Shown: positions 18,882 through 28,743, numbered from the stretch's first letter. The stretch is 64,000 nucleotides of DNA from Paenibacillus sp. FSL R7-0273 (GCF_000758625.1 NZ_CP009283.1:5467501-5531500); one strand, 5' to 3'. The notes: generated from the sequence alone by a model not told the origin. A program made the numbers and translations.

Positions 18882-20149
18882 TCATTCAGATTCCAGCTGT
18901 CTAGATATTCGACCTGTGCCGGAGTCAGGCTGTCAATTGAAATCCCCAGGCTTTCCAGCTTATAGCGGGCTACCTGCTCATCCAGCTCGTAAGGGACATT
19001 TTCCACTTTAACTCCGATGTTATTGTAATTGTCATTTACATATTTGAGCGACAGAGCCTGCAGCGCAAAAGTAGTATCCATAATTTCTGCCGGATGGCCG
19101 TCTGCAGCCCCGAGGTTGACCAGTCTGCCTTCTGCCAGCAGGTACAGCTTACGGCCGTCCTTCAGCTGATACTCCTCGATGTTTTTGCGGACAACGCGCT
19201 GGGATACGGAACGCTCTGCCAATTCTGGCTTATTCACTTCCACGTCGAAATGTCCGGCATTGCAGAGGATTGCTCCGTCCTTCATCACATCGTAATGCTC
19301 ACCGCGGATTACATAACGGTTCCCGGTTACAGTTACGAAGAAATCACCGTGCTTGGCCGCTTCCTCCATCTTCATAACCTGGAAGCCGTCCATGTGCGCT
19401 TCAACCGCTTTGATTGCATCAACCTCTGTTACAATTACATTTGCTCCAAGGCCTTTTGCACGCATTGCCACACCTTTACCACACCAGCCGTAACCGACTA
19501 CAACTACTGTTTTGCCCGCTACAATCAGGTTGGTTGTGCGGACGATGCCGTCCCAGGCTGACTGGCCTGTGCCATAGCGGTTATCGAACAGATACTTGCA
19601 GTAAGCATCATTAACAGCTACCATCGGGAACTTCAGGATACCCTGCTTCTGCAGTGCCTTCAACCGGATAATACCGGTAGTTGTTTCTTCGGCACCGCCG
19701 CGGATATTCTCCATCAGATCCGGCCGCTCCGAGTGCAGCAGTGTTGCGAAATCGCCGCCGTCATCAATAATCAGGTCCGGCTTGCTTTCCAGTGCCTTGA
19801 TATTCAGTGCCTTGAACTCCTCCGGAGCCGGATTATATTTGGCGAATACTGTAATTCCGTCTTCGACAAGCGCTGCACAGACATCATCCTGCGTAGAAAG
19901 AGGATTGGAGCCGGTAATTGTCACTTCAGCGCCGCCGGCCTGAACCACCTTTGCAAGATACGCTGTTTTTGCTTCCAGATGCAGCGTAATCGACACCTTC
20001 AGTCCCTTGAACGGCTGCTCGGCTTCAAATTGCTCACGGATACGGTTTAGCACCGGCATATGCTGGCGGACCCAGTCGATTTTGAGATGGCCTTCCGGGG
20101 CAAGCGACATATCCGCAACGATACTGTTTTGTTTCGACAATGAACTCAT
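18878..20149 (-). CDS. ahcY: Adenosylhomocysteinase
   Basis: NAD-dependent hydrolase that splits S-adenosylhomocysteine to adenosine and homocysteine, removing the product inhibitor of methyltransferases. The sequence shows the substrate region [20 protein letters not shown], the central [12 protein letters not shown] segment, the NAD-binding [20 protein letters not shown] and the C-terminal [21 protein letters not shown]. At 423 residues it is the compact bacterial form. B. subtilis uses the Pfs/LuxS route instead, so this gene is a genus-level difference. It lies between bshC and mraZ and ends in its own terminator. Confidence 0.97.
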   Translation of the reverse strand: MSSLSKQNSIVADMSLAPEGHLKIDWVRQHMPVLNRIREQFEAEQPFKGLKVSITLHLEAKTAYLAKVVQAGGAEVTITGSNPLSTQDDVCAALVEDGITVFAKYNPAPEEFKALNIKALESKPDLIIDDGGDFATLLHSERPDLMENIRGGAEETTTGIIRLKALQKQGILKFPMVAVNDAYCKYLFDNRYGTGQSAWDGIVRTTNLIVAGKTVVVVGYGWCGKGVAMRAKGLGANVIVTEVDAIKAVEAHMDGFQVMKMEEAAKHGDFFVTVTGNRYVIRGEHYDVMKDGAILCNAGHFDVEVNKPELAERSVSQRVVRKNIEEYQLKDGRKLYLLAEGRLVNLGAADGHPAEIMDTTFALQALSLKYVNDNYNNIGVKVENVPYELDEQVARYKLESLGISIDSLTPAQVEYLDSWNLND

Positions 20150-20185
20150 AATACAACCTCCTAAAATTTTGGATTAATTATGTTC

Positions 20186-21817
20186 CTACATATATATAAT
20201 ACGATGTGATCCGCTGAAGTCGGCGGGCATCTCCATCAGCTCATCAAGCCAGGCCAGGCCGTAGCGGTTAAGGTAGTACATAACGTTATAAGCACGTTCC
20301 TGCAGCTTGCCTGCAGGCATCAGCGACAGCTCAATCCGTTCCCACTGGCGAAGCGCAGCTTCATTCTGCTTCTCCATCGCGTCCTGGGCTTTAGCCTGCA
20401 GGAAGGAAATCTGGTCGATGATCTTCTCCTTATTGTTGTTCCCCAGCTTGAGCAGTCCGGCCTGGATGCTGCCGAGCTGTTCAATCAGCGGCTCATACAA
20501 GGCTGTGAAGGACTCCTTAACCTCCAGGAAACGGCGGTCCAGCTCCAGCTCATCCTGTGCAGCCAGCCATTCCTTGCGTTTGCTGTCAAGCCCGGAGCGA
20601 ACATCACTGAATGTAAGCCCGTATTTTTCCATATGCTTATGCAGTGTTCCTTCAATTATAGTAAAAGACATCCGCGGCATGATCAGCGGCATCTGATCAC
20701 TCACCACATCAAAGGCCTTACGCGGAATTGCCCAGTATGCAATCTCTCCCTGTCCCAGTACAGTAGCCAGAACCGGCAGAACGTAATTCTGCATCAGCGG
20801 ACGGGTCAGCACATTGTTACTGAACCGCTCGGGGTGCGCCTCCAGCATGGACAAGAGCTCATCCCGGGTAAAGGATACCGTTCCTTTACGGTCACTGAAT
20901 CCGCCTCCGGTCTTATGCAGCAAAAGCCGCGCTCCTTCGTGGATATAGAAGAGGTTTGCGTTGCCTGGGGTTACATCAGCCTGAAGCTCATACCCGGCAG
21001 CTGAAATTTCTTCTGAAGCCTGCTTGTAAGCCTCCTCTAGCTCATCATTCTTCTCGATCAAGGCTTTGAAGAACGGCTGCTCCAGGCTGCGCAGTGCAGG
21101 GTCGGCTGAATCCAGCAGAACAAGTCCGAATTTGCCGAACAAGGATCCCAGCAGCTTGGCGAACGCCTCGCTCATGCTGCAGGCCGTATCTGTTGATTTG
21201 CGGATAAACTCCATAATCTGCGGTTTGAATTCACTCTCCTGCAGCATACCGTCCAGCAGCCCGGTTACCTGCTGCCAGCTCTCCGTCTCCACAGTAATTG
21301 CGCTGACGGAAGCTCTCGGCCCTTCGGGTTTGTCCAGCTTGAGCTTGGTGAACTCGCTGCCGCGGTTTAATACATAGGTATGATTAACCTCATCCCAGTC
21401 ATGGTCCTCTCCGGCGATCCAAAACAGCGGAATAACCGGCCGGCCAAGCTGCGCCGCAGCTTCTTTTGCAGCCAGAACCGCTGTTGCCGCCTTATAGATT
21501 ACAAAAAGAGGTCCTGTGAACAGGCCGCTTTGCTGTCCGCCGGTTATTACCAGTGTCCGCGGCTGCTCCAGCAGGTCCAGTGAAGCCATCACCTCAGTGT
21601 GATTATTATGCTGCTGATTGTAGCGGCGCAGGACTGCGGCTACCCCGGCACGCCCGGCGCGCTGATGTTCCGTACGATCAAGCCAGTCTGCCCTTGCAAT
21701 CCGGCTCTCTTCATTTCTGAAATCTCCGCCATACAGCTTATCTACCGCTTCATATTGACTTATATAATCGCGTGCGAGCTTAGACCCGCCCGGTATCGGT
21801 TCCGGCACTGCCCTCAT
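20186..21817 (-). CDS. bshC: Putative bacillithiol synthase BshC (cysteine-adding)
   Basis: Adds cysteine to glucosaminyl-malate in the last step of bacillithiol synthesis. The family segments LVITGGQQSGLFTGPLFVIYKA near residue 80, PLFWIAGEDHDWDEVNH and the C-terminal NRYGLAWLDELM are clear. The frame is open to 21859, but the ATG at 21817 follows ACAGGAGG and gives 543 residues, the normal length. In B. subtilis the gene lies between panE and mraZ; here ahcY and an oligopeptide transporter have been placed on either side of it. Confidence 0.95.
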   Translation of the reverse strand: MRAVPEPIPGGSKLARDYISQYEAVDKLYGGDFRNEESRIARADWLDRTEHQRAGRAGVAAVLRRYNQQHNNHTEVMASLDLLEQPRTLVITGGQQSGLFTGPLFVIYKAATAVLAAKEAAAQLGRPVIPLFWIAGEDHDWDEVNHTYVLNRGSEFTKLKLDKPEGPRASVSAITVETESWQQVTGLLDGMLQESEFKPQIMEFIRKSTDTACSMSEAFAKLLGSLFGKFGLVLLDSADPALRSLEQPFFKALIEKNDELEEAYKQASEEISAAGYELQADVTPGNANLFYIHEGARLLLHKTGGGFSDRKGTVSFTRDELLSMLEAHPERFSNNVLTRPLMQNYVLPVLATVLGQGEIAYWAIPRKAFDVVSDQMPLIMPRMSFTIIEGTLHKHMEKYGLTFSDVRSGLDSKRKEWLAAQDELELDRRFLEVKESFTALYEPLIEQLGSIQAGLLKLGNNNKEKIIDQISFLQAKAQDAMEKQNEAALRQWERIELSLMPAGKLQERAYNVMYYLNRYGLAWLDELMEMPADFSGSHRIIYM

Positions 21818-21977
21818 ACTAATTGCCTCCTGTTCAGTTGTACTGCTATATGTAAACATCTAGTCTGTAAACTCTATATGATTGTATCCAATGTAACGGC
21901 GCGCGTCAAAGAAATGTGCCTGACGCATAACAGGCGGGAGCTGAACGCTCCCGCCTGAATCTGTAGTACTGTGTAAA

Positions 21978-22898
21978 TTAAGCAAATTTTTTGGCAACAA
22001 AATGACCTTTGGATACTTCCACAAGCTCAAAGTCGCTGTCATTCGATTTTTGATCAGCCGCAAAAATCGGGCTGCCCAGTTCATCATGCAAATGAATCCG
22101 CTTCTTGTTCGCTTCAACCTCCGGATCCGGCTCCGGAATCGCTGACAGCAGCGATTTGGTATACGGATGCAGCGGATTGGCATACAGCTCTTCACTCTCT
22201 GCAAGCTCTACCATTCTGCCCAGGTACATAACCGCTACGCGGTCACTGATGTGTTTAACCATAGACAGGTCATGCGCGATGAAGAGGTAAGTCAGGCCCA
22301 GACGGTCCTGCAGCTCCTTCAGCAGGTTGACAACCTGTGCCTGGATCGACACGTCAAGTGCAGAAATCGGCTCATCACAGACGATGAATTTAGGATTAAC
22401 CGCAAGTGCGCGGGCAATCCCGATACGCTGGCGTTGTCCGCCGGAGAATTCATGCGGATAACGGGTAGCATGGTCATGGTTAAGGCCAACCATATCCAGC
22501 AGCTCTTCAATCCGTTTTTTGCGTTCAGCACGGCTTCCGGCCATACCGTGAATATCCAGTGCTTCTCCGATGATATCCGAAACCGTAAAGCGCGGATTCA
22601 GCGATGCGTACGGATCCTGGAAGATCATCTGCATATCACGGCGCATAGTCTTCATCTTGCCCGCGGACAGCTTGTAAATGTCGGTACCGTTGTATTTCAC
22701 GCTTCCGGCAGTCGGTTCATATAGACGGAGAACCGTACGGCCAGCAGTAGTTTTACCACAGCCGGACTCACCTACCATCCCGAGGGTTTCGCCCTCACGG
22801 ATAGAGAAACTGATATTATCAACAGCCTTAAGAACTCTACCTTTGCCTACATTAAAATACTTCTTAAGACCTTCAACTTCAATAAGGTTCTTACTCAA
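21978..22898 (-). CDS. oppF: Oligopeptide ABC transporter ATPase OppF/DppF
   Basis: Cytoplasmic ATP-binding subunit of a peptide importer. Walker A is [13 protein letters not shown] near residue 46, the Q loop is [14 protein letters not shown], the signature is [14 protein letters not shown], Walker B is [12 protein letters not shown], and the C-terminal oligopeptide-type extension includes [19 protein letters not shown]. The TTG at 22898, ten bases after AAGGAGG, gives the normal start ([14 protein letters not shown]) and 306 residues; the upstream open frame belongs to the oppD remnant. It normally pairs with OppD, whose gene is broken next door. Confidence 0.95.
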   Translation of the reverse strand: MSKNLIEVEGLKKYFNVGKGRVLKAVDNISFSIREGETLGMVGESGCGKTTAGRTVLRLYEPTAGSVKYNGTDIYKLSAGKMKTMRRDMQMIFQDPYASLNPRFTVSDIIGEALDIHGMAGSRAERKKRIEELLDMVGLNHDHATRYPHEFSGGQRQRIGIARALAVNPKFIVCDEPISALDVSIQAQVVNLLKELQDRLGLTYLFIAHDLSMVKHISDRVAVMYLGRMVELAESEELYANPLHPYTKSLLSAIPEPDPEVEANKKRIHLHDELGSPIFAADQKSNDSDFELVEVSKGHFVAKKFA

Positions 22899-22916
22899 AC
22901 GTACTGCACCTCCTTG

Positions 22917-23334
22917 GCCATCGAATGCAGAATCCAGCAGCCTGCCATAAGCGGAAGCTGAATTCTGTGGTGCCGGGGCCGTTCTGTCTGCATGCATACA
23001 TTGCACCGCTGCAACGTGCAGCGAAAGGTCAGCCGGCCGGCTGTTTAATCTGATCCGGGGAATACCGCTGAACGGAATCAGCGGCTCCCCCTTCTTTCGG
23101 TTTCGTGGAGATATTGGTTAACGCGAGCCTCAGCATTTTTGATGCCCGCCGGTCCCGGCAGCATCTCAATACCTTGCCTCTTCGCTTCGGCCGCTGACAT
23201 TTTCTGATGTTGGATCAAAACTTCGGTTATGTGTTTGCCCACTTTGATCGCAGGGTTTCAAAGAAGTCATCGGGTCATTCATTCATATGCCAATATCTTT
23301 ACCGCGAATACTTTCCAAAGTCACATGCTCTTGC
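22917..23334 (-). pseudogene. oppD: Remnant of oligopeptide ABC transporter ATPase oppD
   Basis: The gap between oppC and oppF translates, in shifting frames, to pieces of OppD. At about 23310-23240 lie SIRGKDIG, a stop, then NDPMTSLKP (compare the Q loop QDPMTSLNP). In another frame at about 23250-23085 lie KVGKHITEVLIQHQKMSAAE and NAEARVNQYLHE, the segment just before the ABC signature. At about 23040-22950 lies PFAARCSGAMYAC, the cysteine motif of the OppD C-terminus. Walker A, the signature and Walker B are all missing. Only about 420 bp remain of roughly 1 kb, so this is deletion plus frameshift, not a sequencing slip. Gene order oppB-oppC-oppD-oppF is preserved. Confidence 0.88.
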
Positions 23335-24273
23335 TTACTTTTTCAGTTTAGGATCAAGCGCATCGCGAAGGCCGTCACCAAAAATGTTAAAGGAAAGCAT
23401 GATCAAGCTTACCAGGATAGCCGGGAACAGGAAGCGCCACGGGTAGTACAGCCAGCCGGTCAGTGAGTCGTTGATCATCGATCCGAGTGAAGAAATAGGA
23501 GCCTGTACACCAAGACCAAGGAAGCTCAGGAATGCTTCAGCAAAGATCGCATTCGGAACTGACAGAGTAATCGTTACGATAATAGGACCAACCGCATTCG
23601 GAAGCAGATGCCGGAACAGCAGTCTCTTGGAGCCTGCACCCATAGAGCGGGAAGCAAGTACGAATTCACGGTTTTTGAGCTGCATAATTTCACCGCGCAC
23701 AATCCAGGACATATTTATCCAGCCTGTAATGGTTAAAGCCAGGATAATAGTTCCGAGGCTCGGCTCCATAACAACCAGCAGCAGAATAACTACCAGCAGG
23801 TAAGGAATAGCATACAGAATTTCTGAGAATTTGTTCATGATGTTATCCACACGGCCGCCGAAGTAGCCCATAATACCGCCGTAGATAACCCCGATCAGAA
23901 GGTCAATCGCCGCTGCAGCCACACCAACAATCAGTGAGATTCGTGCTCCATACCAGGTACGGACAAAGATATCACGGCCCAGATCATCGGTACCAAAGAA
24001 ATGCGCAGCTGAAGGGGGCTTGTTTGTGTTCAACAGGTCATTGGAATAATAGTTGAATTTAGAAAAATACGGTGCGAAGATAGCAGCCAGTACAATCACG
24101 CCGAGAATACCCAGTGCGGTCATCGCCATTTTGTTCTGGCGCAGACGCTCCCAGGAATCTCTCCAGGCCGAAAGGCTTTCACGCTGAATGACCTCTGCCT
24201 GCTTTTCATCAATTCCGACTTTACGGAAATCTTCCGGCTTCAGGTTTGTGTCAAGCACTTTATTAGATGCCAA
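23335..24273 (-). CDS. oppC: Oligopeptide ABC transporter permease OppC/DppC
   Basis: Inner-membrane permease subunit. A cytoplasmic N-terminal arm of about 45 residues precedes a first membrane segment (MTALGILGVIVLAAIFAPYF), an outer loop containing HFFGTDDLGRDIFVR, and the permease domain with the coupling motif EAFLSFLGLGVQAPISSLGS. Length 312 is typical. The start is four bases downstream of the oppB stop. The oppD remnant begins directly after its stop. Confidence 0.95.
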   Translation of the reverse strand: MASNKVLDTNLKPEDFRKVGIDEKQAEVIQRESLSAWRDSWERLRQNKMAMTALGILGVIVLAAIFAPYFSKFNYYSNDLLNTNKPPSAAHFFGTDDLGRDIFVRTWYGARISLIVGVAAAAIDLLIGVIYGGIMGYFGGRVDNIMNKFSEILYAIPYLLVVILLLVVMEPSLGTIILALTITGWINMSWIVRGEIMQLKNREFVLASRSMGAGSKRLLFRHLLPNAVGPIIVTITLSVPNAIFAEAFLSFLGLGVQAPISSLGSMINDSLTGWLYYPWRFLFPAILVSLIMLSFNIFGDGLRDALDPKLKK

Positions 24274-24276
24274 TCT

Positions 24277-25215
24277 TTAGCCCTCCTTTCCTCCGCTTAA
24301 TTTGATCCGTGGATCTACAAAGACATAGGCAATATCCGTCAGGAAACGTGCGACCATCAGCAGTACACCGTAGAAAATGGTAATCCCCATAATGACTGTG
24401 TAGTCACGGACCCCGATCGCTTCCACGAACTGCTTGCCGATACCGCCGATACCAAAGATCTGCTCAATAACAACCGAACCGGTTACAACGTTAGCAGTCA
24501 TTGGGCCCAGGTAAGTAACAACCGGCAGAATTCCGTTACGCAGCACATGGCGGCTCAGAATTGCAGGCCAGCTCAAGCCCTTGGCTTTGGCTGTCTTAAT
24601 GTAATCAGAATGCAGTACCTCAAGCATACTGGAACGGGTCAGACGGGCTATAAAGGCTATAGGCTGCGCAGATAATGCAGCTACAGGCAGGAAATAATAG
24701 AGCGGTCCCTTAAAGCCTTGTACCGGCAGCCAGCCGAATTTATAAGCGAGAACATATTGCAGTACTGACGCGACAACAAAGCTCGGAACCGCAATCCCCA
24801 GCACGGCAATAACCATTGCAGCACTGTCCAGGAATTTCCGGTGATAAAGTGCGGCTATCATACCGAGGAACACTCCGACAATAACCGACACAATGATTGC
24901 GACAATTCCCAGCTTCAAGGACGCTGAAAACGTCTGGCCGATCAAATGGGTTACATCCTGATTCAAACGCTTCATGGATACACCCAGATCACCCTGCGCA
25001 ACATCACCCAAATACTTAAAATACTGATGATAGAGCGGCTTGTCCAGACCGTATTGCTCATATAAACGCGCTTTTATTTCCGGCGGAACTTTTTTCTCGG
25101 AAGTAAACGGATCCCCCGGAATTGCTTTCATTAAGAAAAAGGTTGCTGAAATAAGCACAAACAGCGATACGAGCATGTAGAACAGCTTATTTGCAATATA
25201 ACGAACCATCCCCAT
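24277..25215 (-). CDS. oppB: Oligopeptide ABC transporter permease OppB/DppB
   Basis: Membrane permease that pairs with OppC. The N-terminal membrane segment (NKLFYMLVSLFVLISATFF) precedes the family motif IPGDPF, and the cytoplasmic coupling loop is RLTRSSMLEVLHSDYIKTAKAKGLS. About six membrane segments. The ATG at 25215 follows GGAGG at five bases; the frame is open to 25248 but without a ribosome site. A strong terminator lies between oppA and this gene, so it is probably transcribed at a lower level than oppA. Confidence 0.94.
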   Translation of the reverse strand: MGMVRYIANKLFYMLVSLFVLISATFFLMKAIPGDPFTSEKKVPPEIKARLYEQYGLDKPLYHQYFKYLGDVAQGDLGVSMKRLNQDVTHLIGQTFSASLKLGIVAIIVSVIVGVFLGMIAALYHRKFLDSAAMVIAVLGIAVPSFVVASVLQYVLAYKFGWLPVQGFKGPLYYFLPVAALSAQPIAFIARLTRSSMLEVLHSDYIKTAKAKGLSWPAILSRHVLRNGILPVVTYLGPMTANVVTGSVVIEQIFGIGGIGKQFVEAIGVRDYTVIMGITIFYGVLLMVARFLTDIAYVFVDPRIKLSGGKEG

Positions 25216-25332
25216 CAACACCTCCTTCGACATTTTTTTTAGACACACTAATTGATTTTATGCAAAAAACGGCAGTTTGTCTATTTTCTAATTTTGTAAA
25301 TGCGAGTAAACATTAACAAAAAGCCTGAAATG

Positions 25333-25373
25333 CAAAAAAAAGGGATATATATGGAATACCACATATATATCCC
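25333..25373 (-). terminator. Intra-operon terminator between oppA and oppB
   Basis: On the minus strand GGGATATATATG pairs with CATATATATCCC around an eight-base loop and is followed by eight T. This is a textbook Rho-independent terminator about 60 bases after the oppA stop. Partial read-through would yield excess binding protein over permeases, a common pattern in binding-protein-dependent importers. Confidence 0.9.
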
Positions 25374-25434
25374 GAAGTGTATAGCAAACTCCAGATAACT
25401 AACTATTCAGTTCAGCTTACTGAAGTTTCTGTTC

Positions 25435-27153
25435 TTAGTGCTCGAGCAGGTAGCCGCGAGTCAGGTCGATTGCACCGCTGAAGTCAAGAGTTACACCTTT
25501 GAGGTACTCTTTAGTCAGGGAGTTGTTAGTGTAGTAGTAGATAGGCATCAGAATCTGATCGTCACCAATCAGCAATTGCTCAGCTTTAGCAAACATTTCT
25601 TGGCGGGCTGCCAGGTCAGAGCTTGCTTTAGCATCGTTGATCAGCTTGTCGTATTCTGGGTTAGCGTAACCAGTATCATTGTTACCGCCGCCAGTTACCC
25701 ACATATCAAGGAAGGTCATTGGATCATTGTAATCCGCAGTCCAGCCTGCACGTGCAACCTGGTAGTTCAGGTTTTGACGGTTTTCGATGAATACAGCCCA
25801 CTCTTGGTTAACAGTCTGTACATCTACGCCCAGGTTTTGTTTCCACATGTCAGCGATAGCCAGGGCAATTTTCTTGTGGCCTTCACTTGTGTTGTAAGTC
25901 AGTTCGAAAGTAGGCAGTGCAGTAATTCCTTCTTCTTTCAGACCTTCAGCAAGCAATGTCTTAGCTTGTTCTACATCTTCAGTGAAGTAGCTGTCAGCAA
26001 CTGCGCTACGGAATTCGCCGTCAGCACCAGCGATACCCGGAGGTACGAAGCCGAATGCAGGCAGCTGTCCGCCCTGGGTAACATTGTCAATCAGAAGCTG
26101 ACGGTTGATAGCCATGGACAGGGCTTTACGGATTTTAGCGTTAGAGAAAGGTTTCTCAGTAACGTTGAATTCATAGTAGTAAACAGAAGCGATACCTTTA
26201 CGGTTGAACTCGTTAGGAAGTTCTTTTTCTACGATAGGAATCTGGTCAGAAGGAATTTCTCCTGTAGGACCGCCAGCGCGGTCAAGTTCACCATTCTTGT
26301 AGCTCAGCAGCTCAGTAGCGCCGCTGTTAACAAGTGTGAAGTCGATTTTGCTAAGTTTAATGGATGCAGCATCCCAATATTTATCGTTCTTAGATACCTG
26401 CAGGGATTGTCCAGTAGTCCACTCGGTCAGTGTGAATGCACCGTTAGTGATCATAGTGTCTTTGCTGGTTGCCCAAGTAGCGTTACCCTCAACAGATGCG
26501 TGTACAGGGTAGTAAGTGTAGAAGGACAGCAATCCAAGGAAGTAAGGAGTTGGTGCCTTCAAAGTAACTTCAAGCGTTTTTTCGTCAACAGCCTTAACGC
26601 CTACTTCGTTCCAGTCAGTAACTTCTTTATTGTAGAAAGCTTCAGCGTTTTTCAGGTAGTACAATTGGTAAGCGTAAGGAGCTGCAGATTCTGCGTTAGG
26701 ATCGAGCACGCGTTTCCAAGCGCGAACGAAATCTTCAGATGTTACAGCGTCGCCGTTGCTCCATACTGCATCGCGGAGCTTAAAGGTATATACCAGACCG
26801 TCAGCGGAAACATCCCAGCTTTCAGCAATACCAGGTTCTGCTTGTCCGCTTTCATCGTTCATACGAGTCAAGCCTTCGTACATTGTTTTCAGGACAGTGT
26901 TTGCTTGGCTGTCTTGAGCCAATGCAGGGTCAAATGTTGGCGGCTCTGCGCTCAGGTTAATTCTAAGCGTCTGGTCAGCAGCCAGCTTTTCATCACCGGT
27001 GTTACCTGTGTTCGTTCCAGCATTGTCACTTGGCGCATTAGTCGCCGCTGCGTTGCCGCTGTTTGCATTGTTGTTACTTCCGCAACCGGCAAGTACTGTA
27101 CCGATTACAAGAACCAATGCAATCATGAGCAAAAGACTTTTACTCTTTTTCAT
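25435..27153 (-). CDS. oppA: Oligopeptide-binding lipoprotein OppA/DppE
   Basis: Extracellular peptide-binding protein, solute-binding family 5. The signal peptide ends in the lipobox LAGCGS, so Cys24 is the lipid anchor. A Ser/Asn/Thr linker follows to about residue 58, then the family 5 core with NLSAEPPTFDPALAQD, VYTFKLRDAVWSNGD, RKALSMAINRQLLIDN and RAGWTADYNDPMTFLDMW. Length 572 is normal. Its codon use is more biased than its neighbours (a full-length antisense frame is open), as expected of an abundant protein. A TATAAT lies about 45 bases upstream of the start. Confidence 0.96.
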   Translation of the reverse strand: MKKSKSLLLMIALVLVIGTVLAGCGSNNNANSGNAAATNAPSDNAGTNTGNTGDEKLAADQTLRINLSAEPPTFDPALAQDSQANTVLKTMYEGLTRMNDESGQAEPGIAESWDVSADGLVYTFKLRDAVWSNGDAVTSEDFVRAWKRVLDPNAESAAPYAYQLYYLKNAEAFYNKEVTDWNEVGVKAVDEKTLEVTLKAPTPYFLGLLSFYTYYPVHASVEGNATWATSKDTMITNGAFTLTEWTTGQSLQVSKNDKYWDAASIKLSKIDFTLVNSGATELLSYKNGELDRAGGPTGEIPSDQIPIVEKELPNEFNRKGIASVYYYEFNVTEKPFSNAKIRKALSMAINRQLLIDNVTQGGQLPAFGFVPPGIAGADGEFRSAVADSYFTEDVEQAKTLLAEGLKEEGITALPTFELTYNTSEGHKKIALAIADMWKQNLGVDVQTVNQEWAVFIENRQNLNYQVARAGWTADYNDPMTFLDMWVTGGGNNDTGYANPEYDKLINDAKASSDLAARQEMFAKAEQLLIGDDQILMPIYYYTNNSLTKEYLKGVTLDFSGAIDLTRGYLLEH

Positions 27154-27303
27154 CTAGCAGTTCCCCCTAAATAGAATGTGGTATATGGTTTATGATTATA
27201 CAACCAGTGGTCAAAAAAATCTAGAGCAATATTTTCTGAAAACACATTTTTTTTAAAAACAGAAAATTTTGTGACAGTGACGCTTCACCGGAGCAGTGGA
27301 ACA

Positions 27304-27690
27304 TTACATCGCTTGTGATATGTATTGTATAAGGACTATAAACAAAAAAAGAATGTACAGGACACATAAAAAGAAGAACGACAGCCGCCAAACCGCCCGG
27401 AATAAACGCCTTCCGTCAACCTTTCCCTTAAGGCGATTCTGTGCGCCGCCAATCAGTCCGGCGGATATTAATACAATAAGTAGTATAAAATAAAACCCGA
27501 ATCTTACATCAAACAGAATATTGAATAATGCTGAAACAGAAAGCAATAAAAAAAGGGTAGTCACATCCATTGCCAGCATTAATGTTCGTTTCCTATCCTG
27601 TTTGAGCCCCGTTCCGATAAAATAAACGATTAAAAATGGAACAACCGGGATGACGCCCAATATGACAAATGAATTTTGCAGCAGCTCCAA
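27304..27690 (-). CDS. Small membrane protein, DUF3397-like
   Basis: A 128-residue protein with about four membrane segments (residues 8-27, 38-58, 67-83, 103-125) separated by short basic loops such as GTGLKQDRKR and NRLKGKVDGRR. It resembles the DUF3397 family found beside panE in Bacillales; the function is unknown. Start is TTG at 27690, seven bases after AGAGAGGTG. It follows panE after six bases, so the two are likely co-transcribed. Confidence 0.75.
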   Translation of the reverse strand: MELLQNSFVILGVIPVVPFLIVYFIGTGLKQDRKRTLMLAMDVTTLFLLLSVSALFNILFDVRFGFYFILLIVLISAGLIGGAQNRLKGKVDGRRLFRAVWRLSFFFLCVLYILFLFIVLIQYISQAM

Positions 27691-27696
27691 TCAGCT

Positions 27697-28674
27697 TCAC
27701 CTCTCTCTCGCACTCATGCCTTCGACAAGCTGGCAAATCCAGCGGTGCAGTGGTACCTGAATTCCCCGGCGCTCGGCTAAATCCACAATACTTCCGTTAA
27801 TCCAGCGGATTTCCGTTCTCCTTCCGGCAAGCACATCGGCCAGCATGGAGGAGGTATTGCCCGAGGTTGCCCGGCATACCCGGGTAATATGCTCCCAGGC
27901 ATCCGCCTCATAGTCAATTCCGCAGGCATCATATACAGCTACCGCTTCGGCGTAGAGCTCTTTCATCAGCCGGACCCGCTGGTCTGAGGCCAGGAGCTCG
28001 CCGTTCTGTATGCGCCACACCGCAGTTAGCGGATTGATTACGGCATTGATTAAGAGCTTCCGGTAAATCAGGGTATTCACTTTGTTCGACATAGAGGCGG
28101 AGAATCCTGCTGCCAGGAGCGCATCCGTGAAACTTCCCGCCGCCCCTTCCGGAAACTGCCTGTCCGTTTCAGCAATAGTATAGCCAGCCGTTTCCTGCCC
28201 TATGTATACTTCTCCTCTTCCGGTATGAATGACCTCCGTTAATGTTTTCCGTTTGGCCGCTTCAGTAGTTACAGCCGCCCATACAGAGGCATGCGGAAGC
28301 AGCTCCCGGAGCTTCTCCAGATGGCCGGATCCGTTCTGAAAGCAGACCGCCTGCAGCCTGACGCCAGCAAGATTCTTTAACATATCCGGCAGCTCGCTAT
28401 GAAACGCCTGCTGCTTGAGTGTTACCGCCACCCATTCCCCGGGCTCACGCAGATAAGTCTCCGCGAAGGCCTCTGCCGCAGAAGCAGTGAATGCGGTTCC
28501 CTTCACAAACACAGGCTCAGTTCCGTCCTCATAGCTGACGGTCAATCCTTCCTTGCGGAGTGCATCGGACTGCTCCCTGCTCCGGCACCATATTCTGACG
28601 TCATAGCCGGCATGGATCAGTTTTCCTGCAAGCAGCAAGCCTATTGAGCCTGCACCGATAATGTCTATTTTCAC
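27697..28674 (-). CDS. panE: 2-dehydropantoate 2-reductase
   Basis: NADPH-dependent reductase that makes pantoate for coenzyme A synthesis. The N-terminal dinucleotide site is KIDIIGAGSIGLLLAGKL, the centre has VCFQNGSGHLEKL, and the C-terminal domain has the catalytic-lysine region NKVNTLIYRKLLINAVINPLTAVW. A GTG at 28674 gives a standard 325-residue protein starting next to the dinucleotide fold, with GGAAGGA about 12 bases upstream; a TTG at 28695 is a longer alternative. A paralogue of the ketopantoate reductase family with another substrate cannot be excluded. Confidence 0.9.
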   Translation of the reverse strand: MKIDIIGAGSIGLLLAGKLIHAGYDVRIWCRSREQSDALRKEGLTVSYEDGTEPVFVKGTAFTASAAEAFAETYLREPGEWVAVTLKQQAFHSELPDMLKNLAGVRLQAVCFQNGSGHLEKLRELLPHASVWAAVTTEAAKRKTLTEVIHTGRGEVYIGQETAGYTIAETDRQFPEGAAGSFTDALLAAGFSASMSNKVNTLIYRKLLINAVINPLTAVWRIQNGELLASDQRVRLMKELYAEAVAVYDACGIDYEADAWEHITRVCRATSGNTSSMLADVLAGRRTEIRWINGSIVDLAERRGIQVPLHRWICQLVEGMSARER

Positions 28675-28743
28675 GCCGTTTAGCCATCCTTCCAATAATT
28701 TCCCCCATTATAGCCTGCTGCTGCCCCTAATTGCAAAATAAAT

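Noticed and set aside
25438..27174. A 578-codon open frame on the plus strand opposite oppA
   Set aside because: It mirrors the strongly biased codons of oppA, has no domain or ribosome site, and the oppA lipoprotein is certain. Antisense frames of this kind are common in biased genes.
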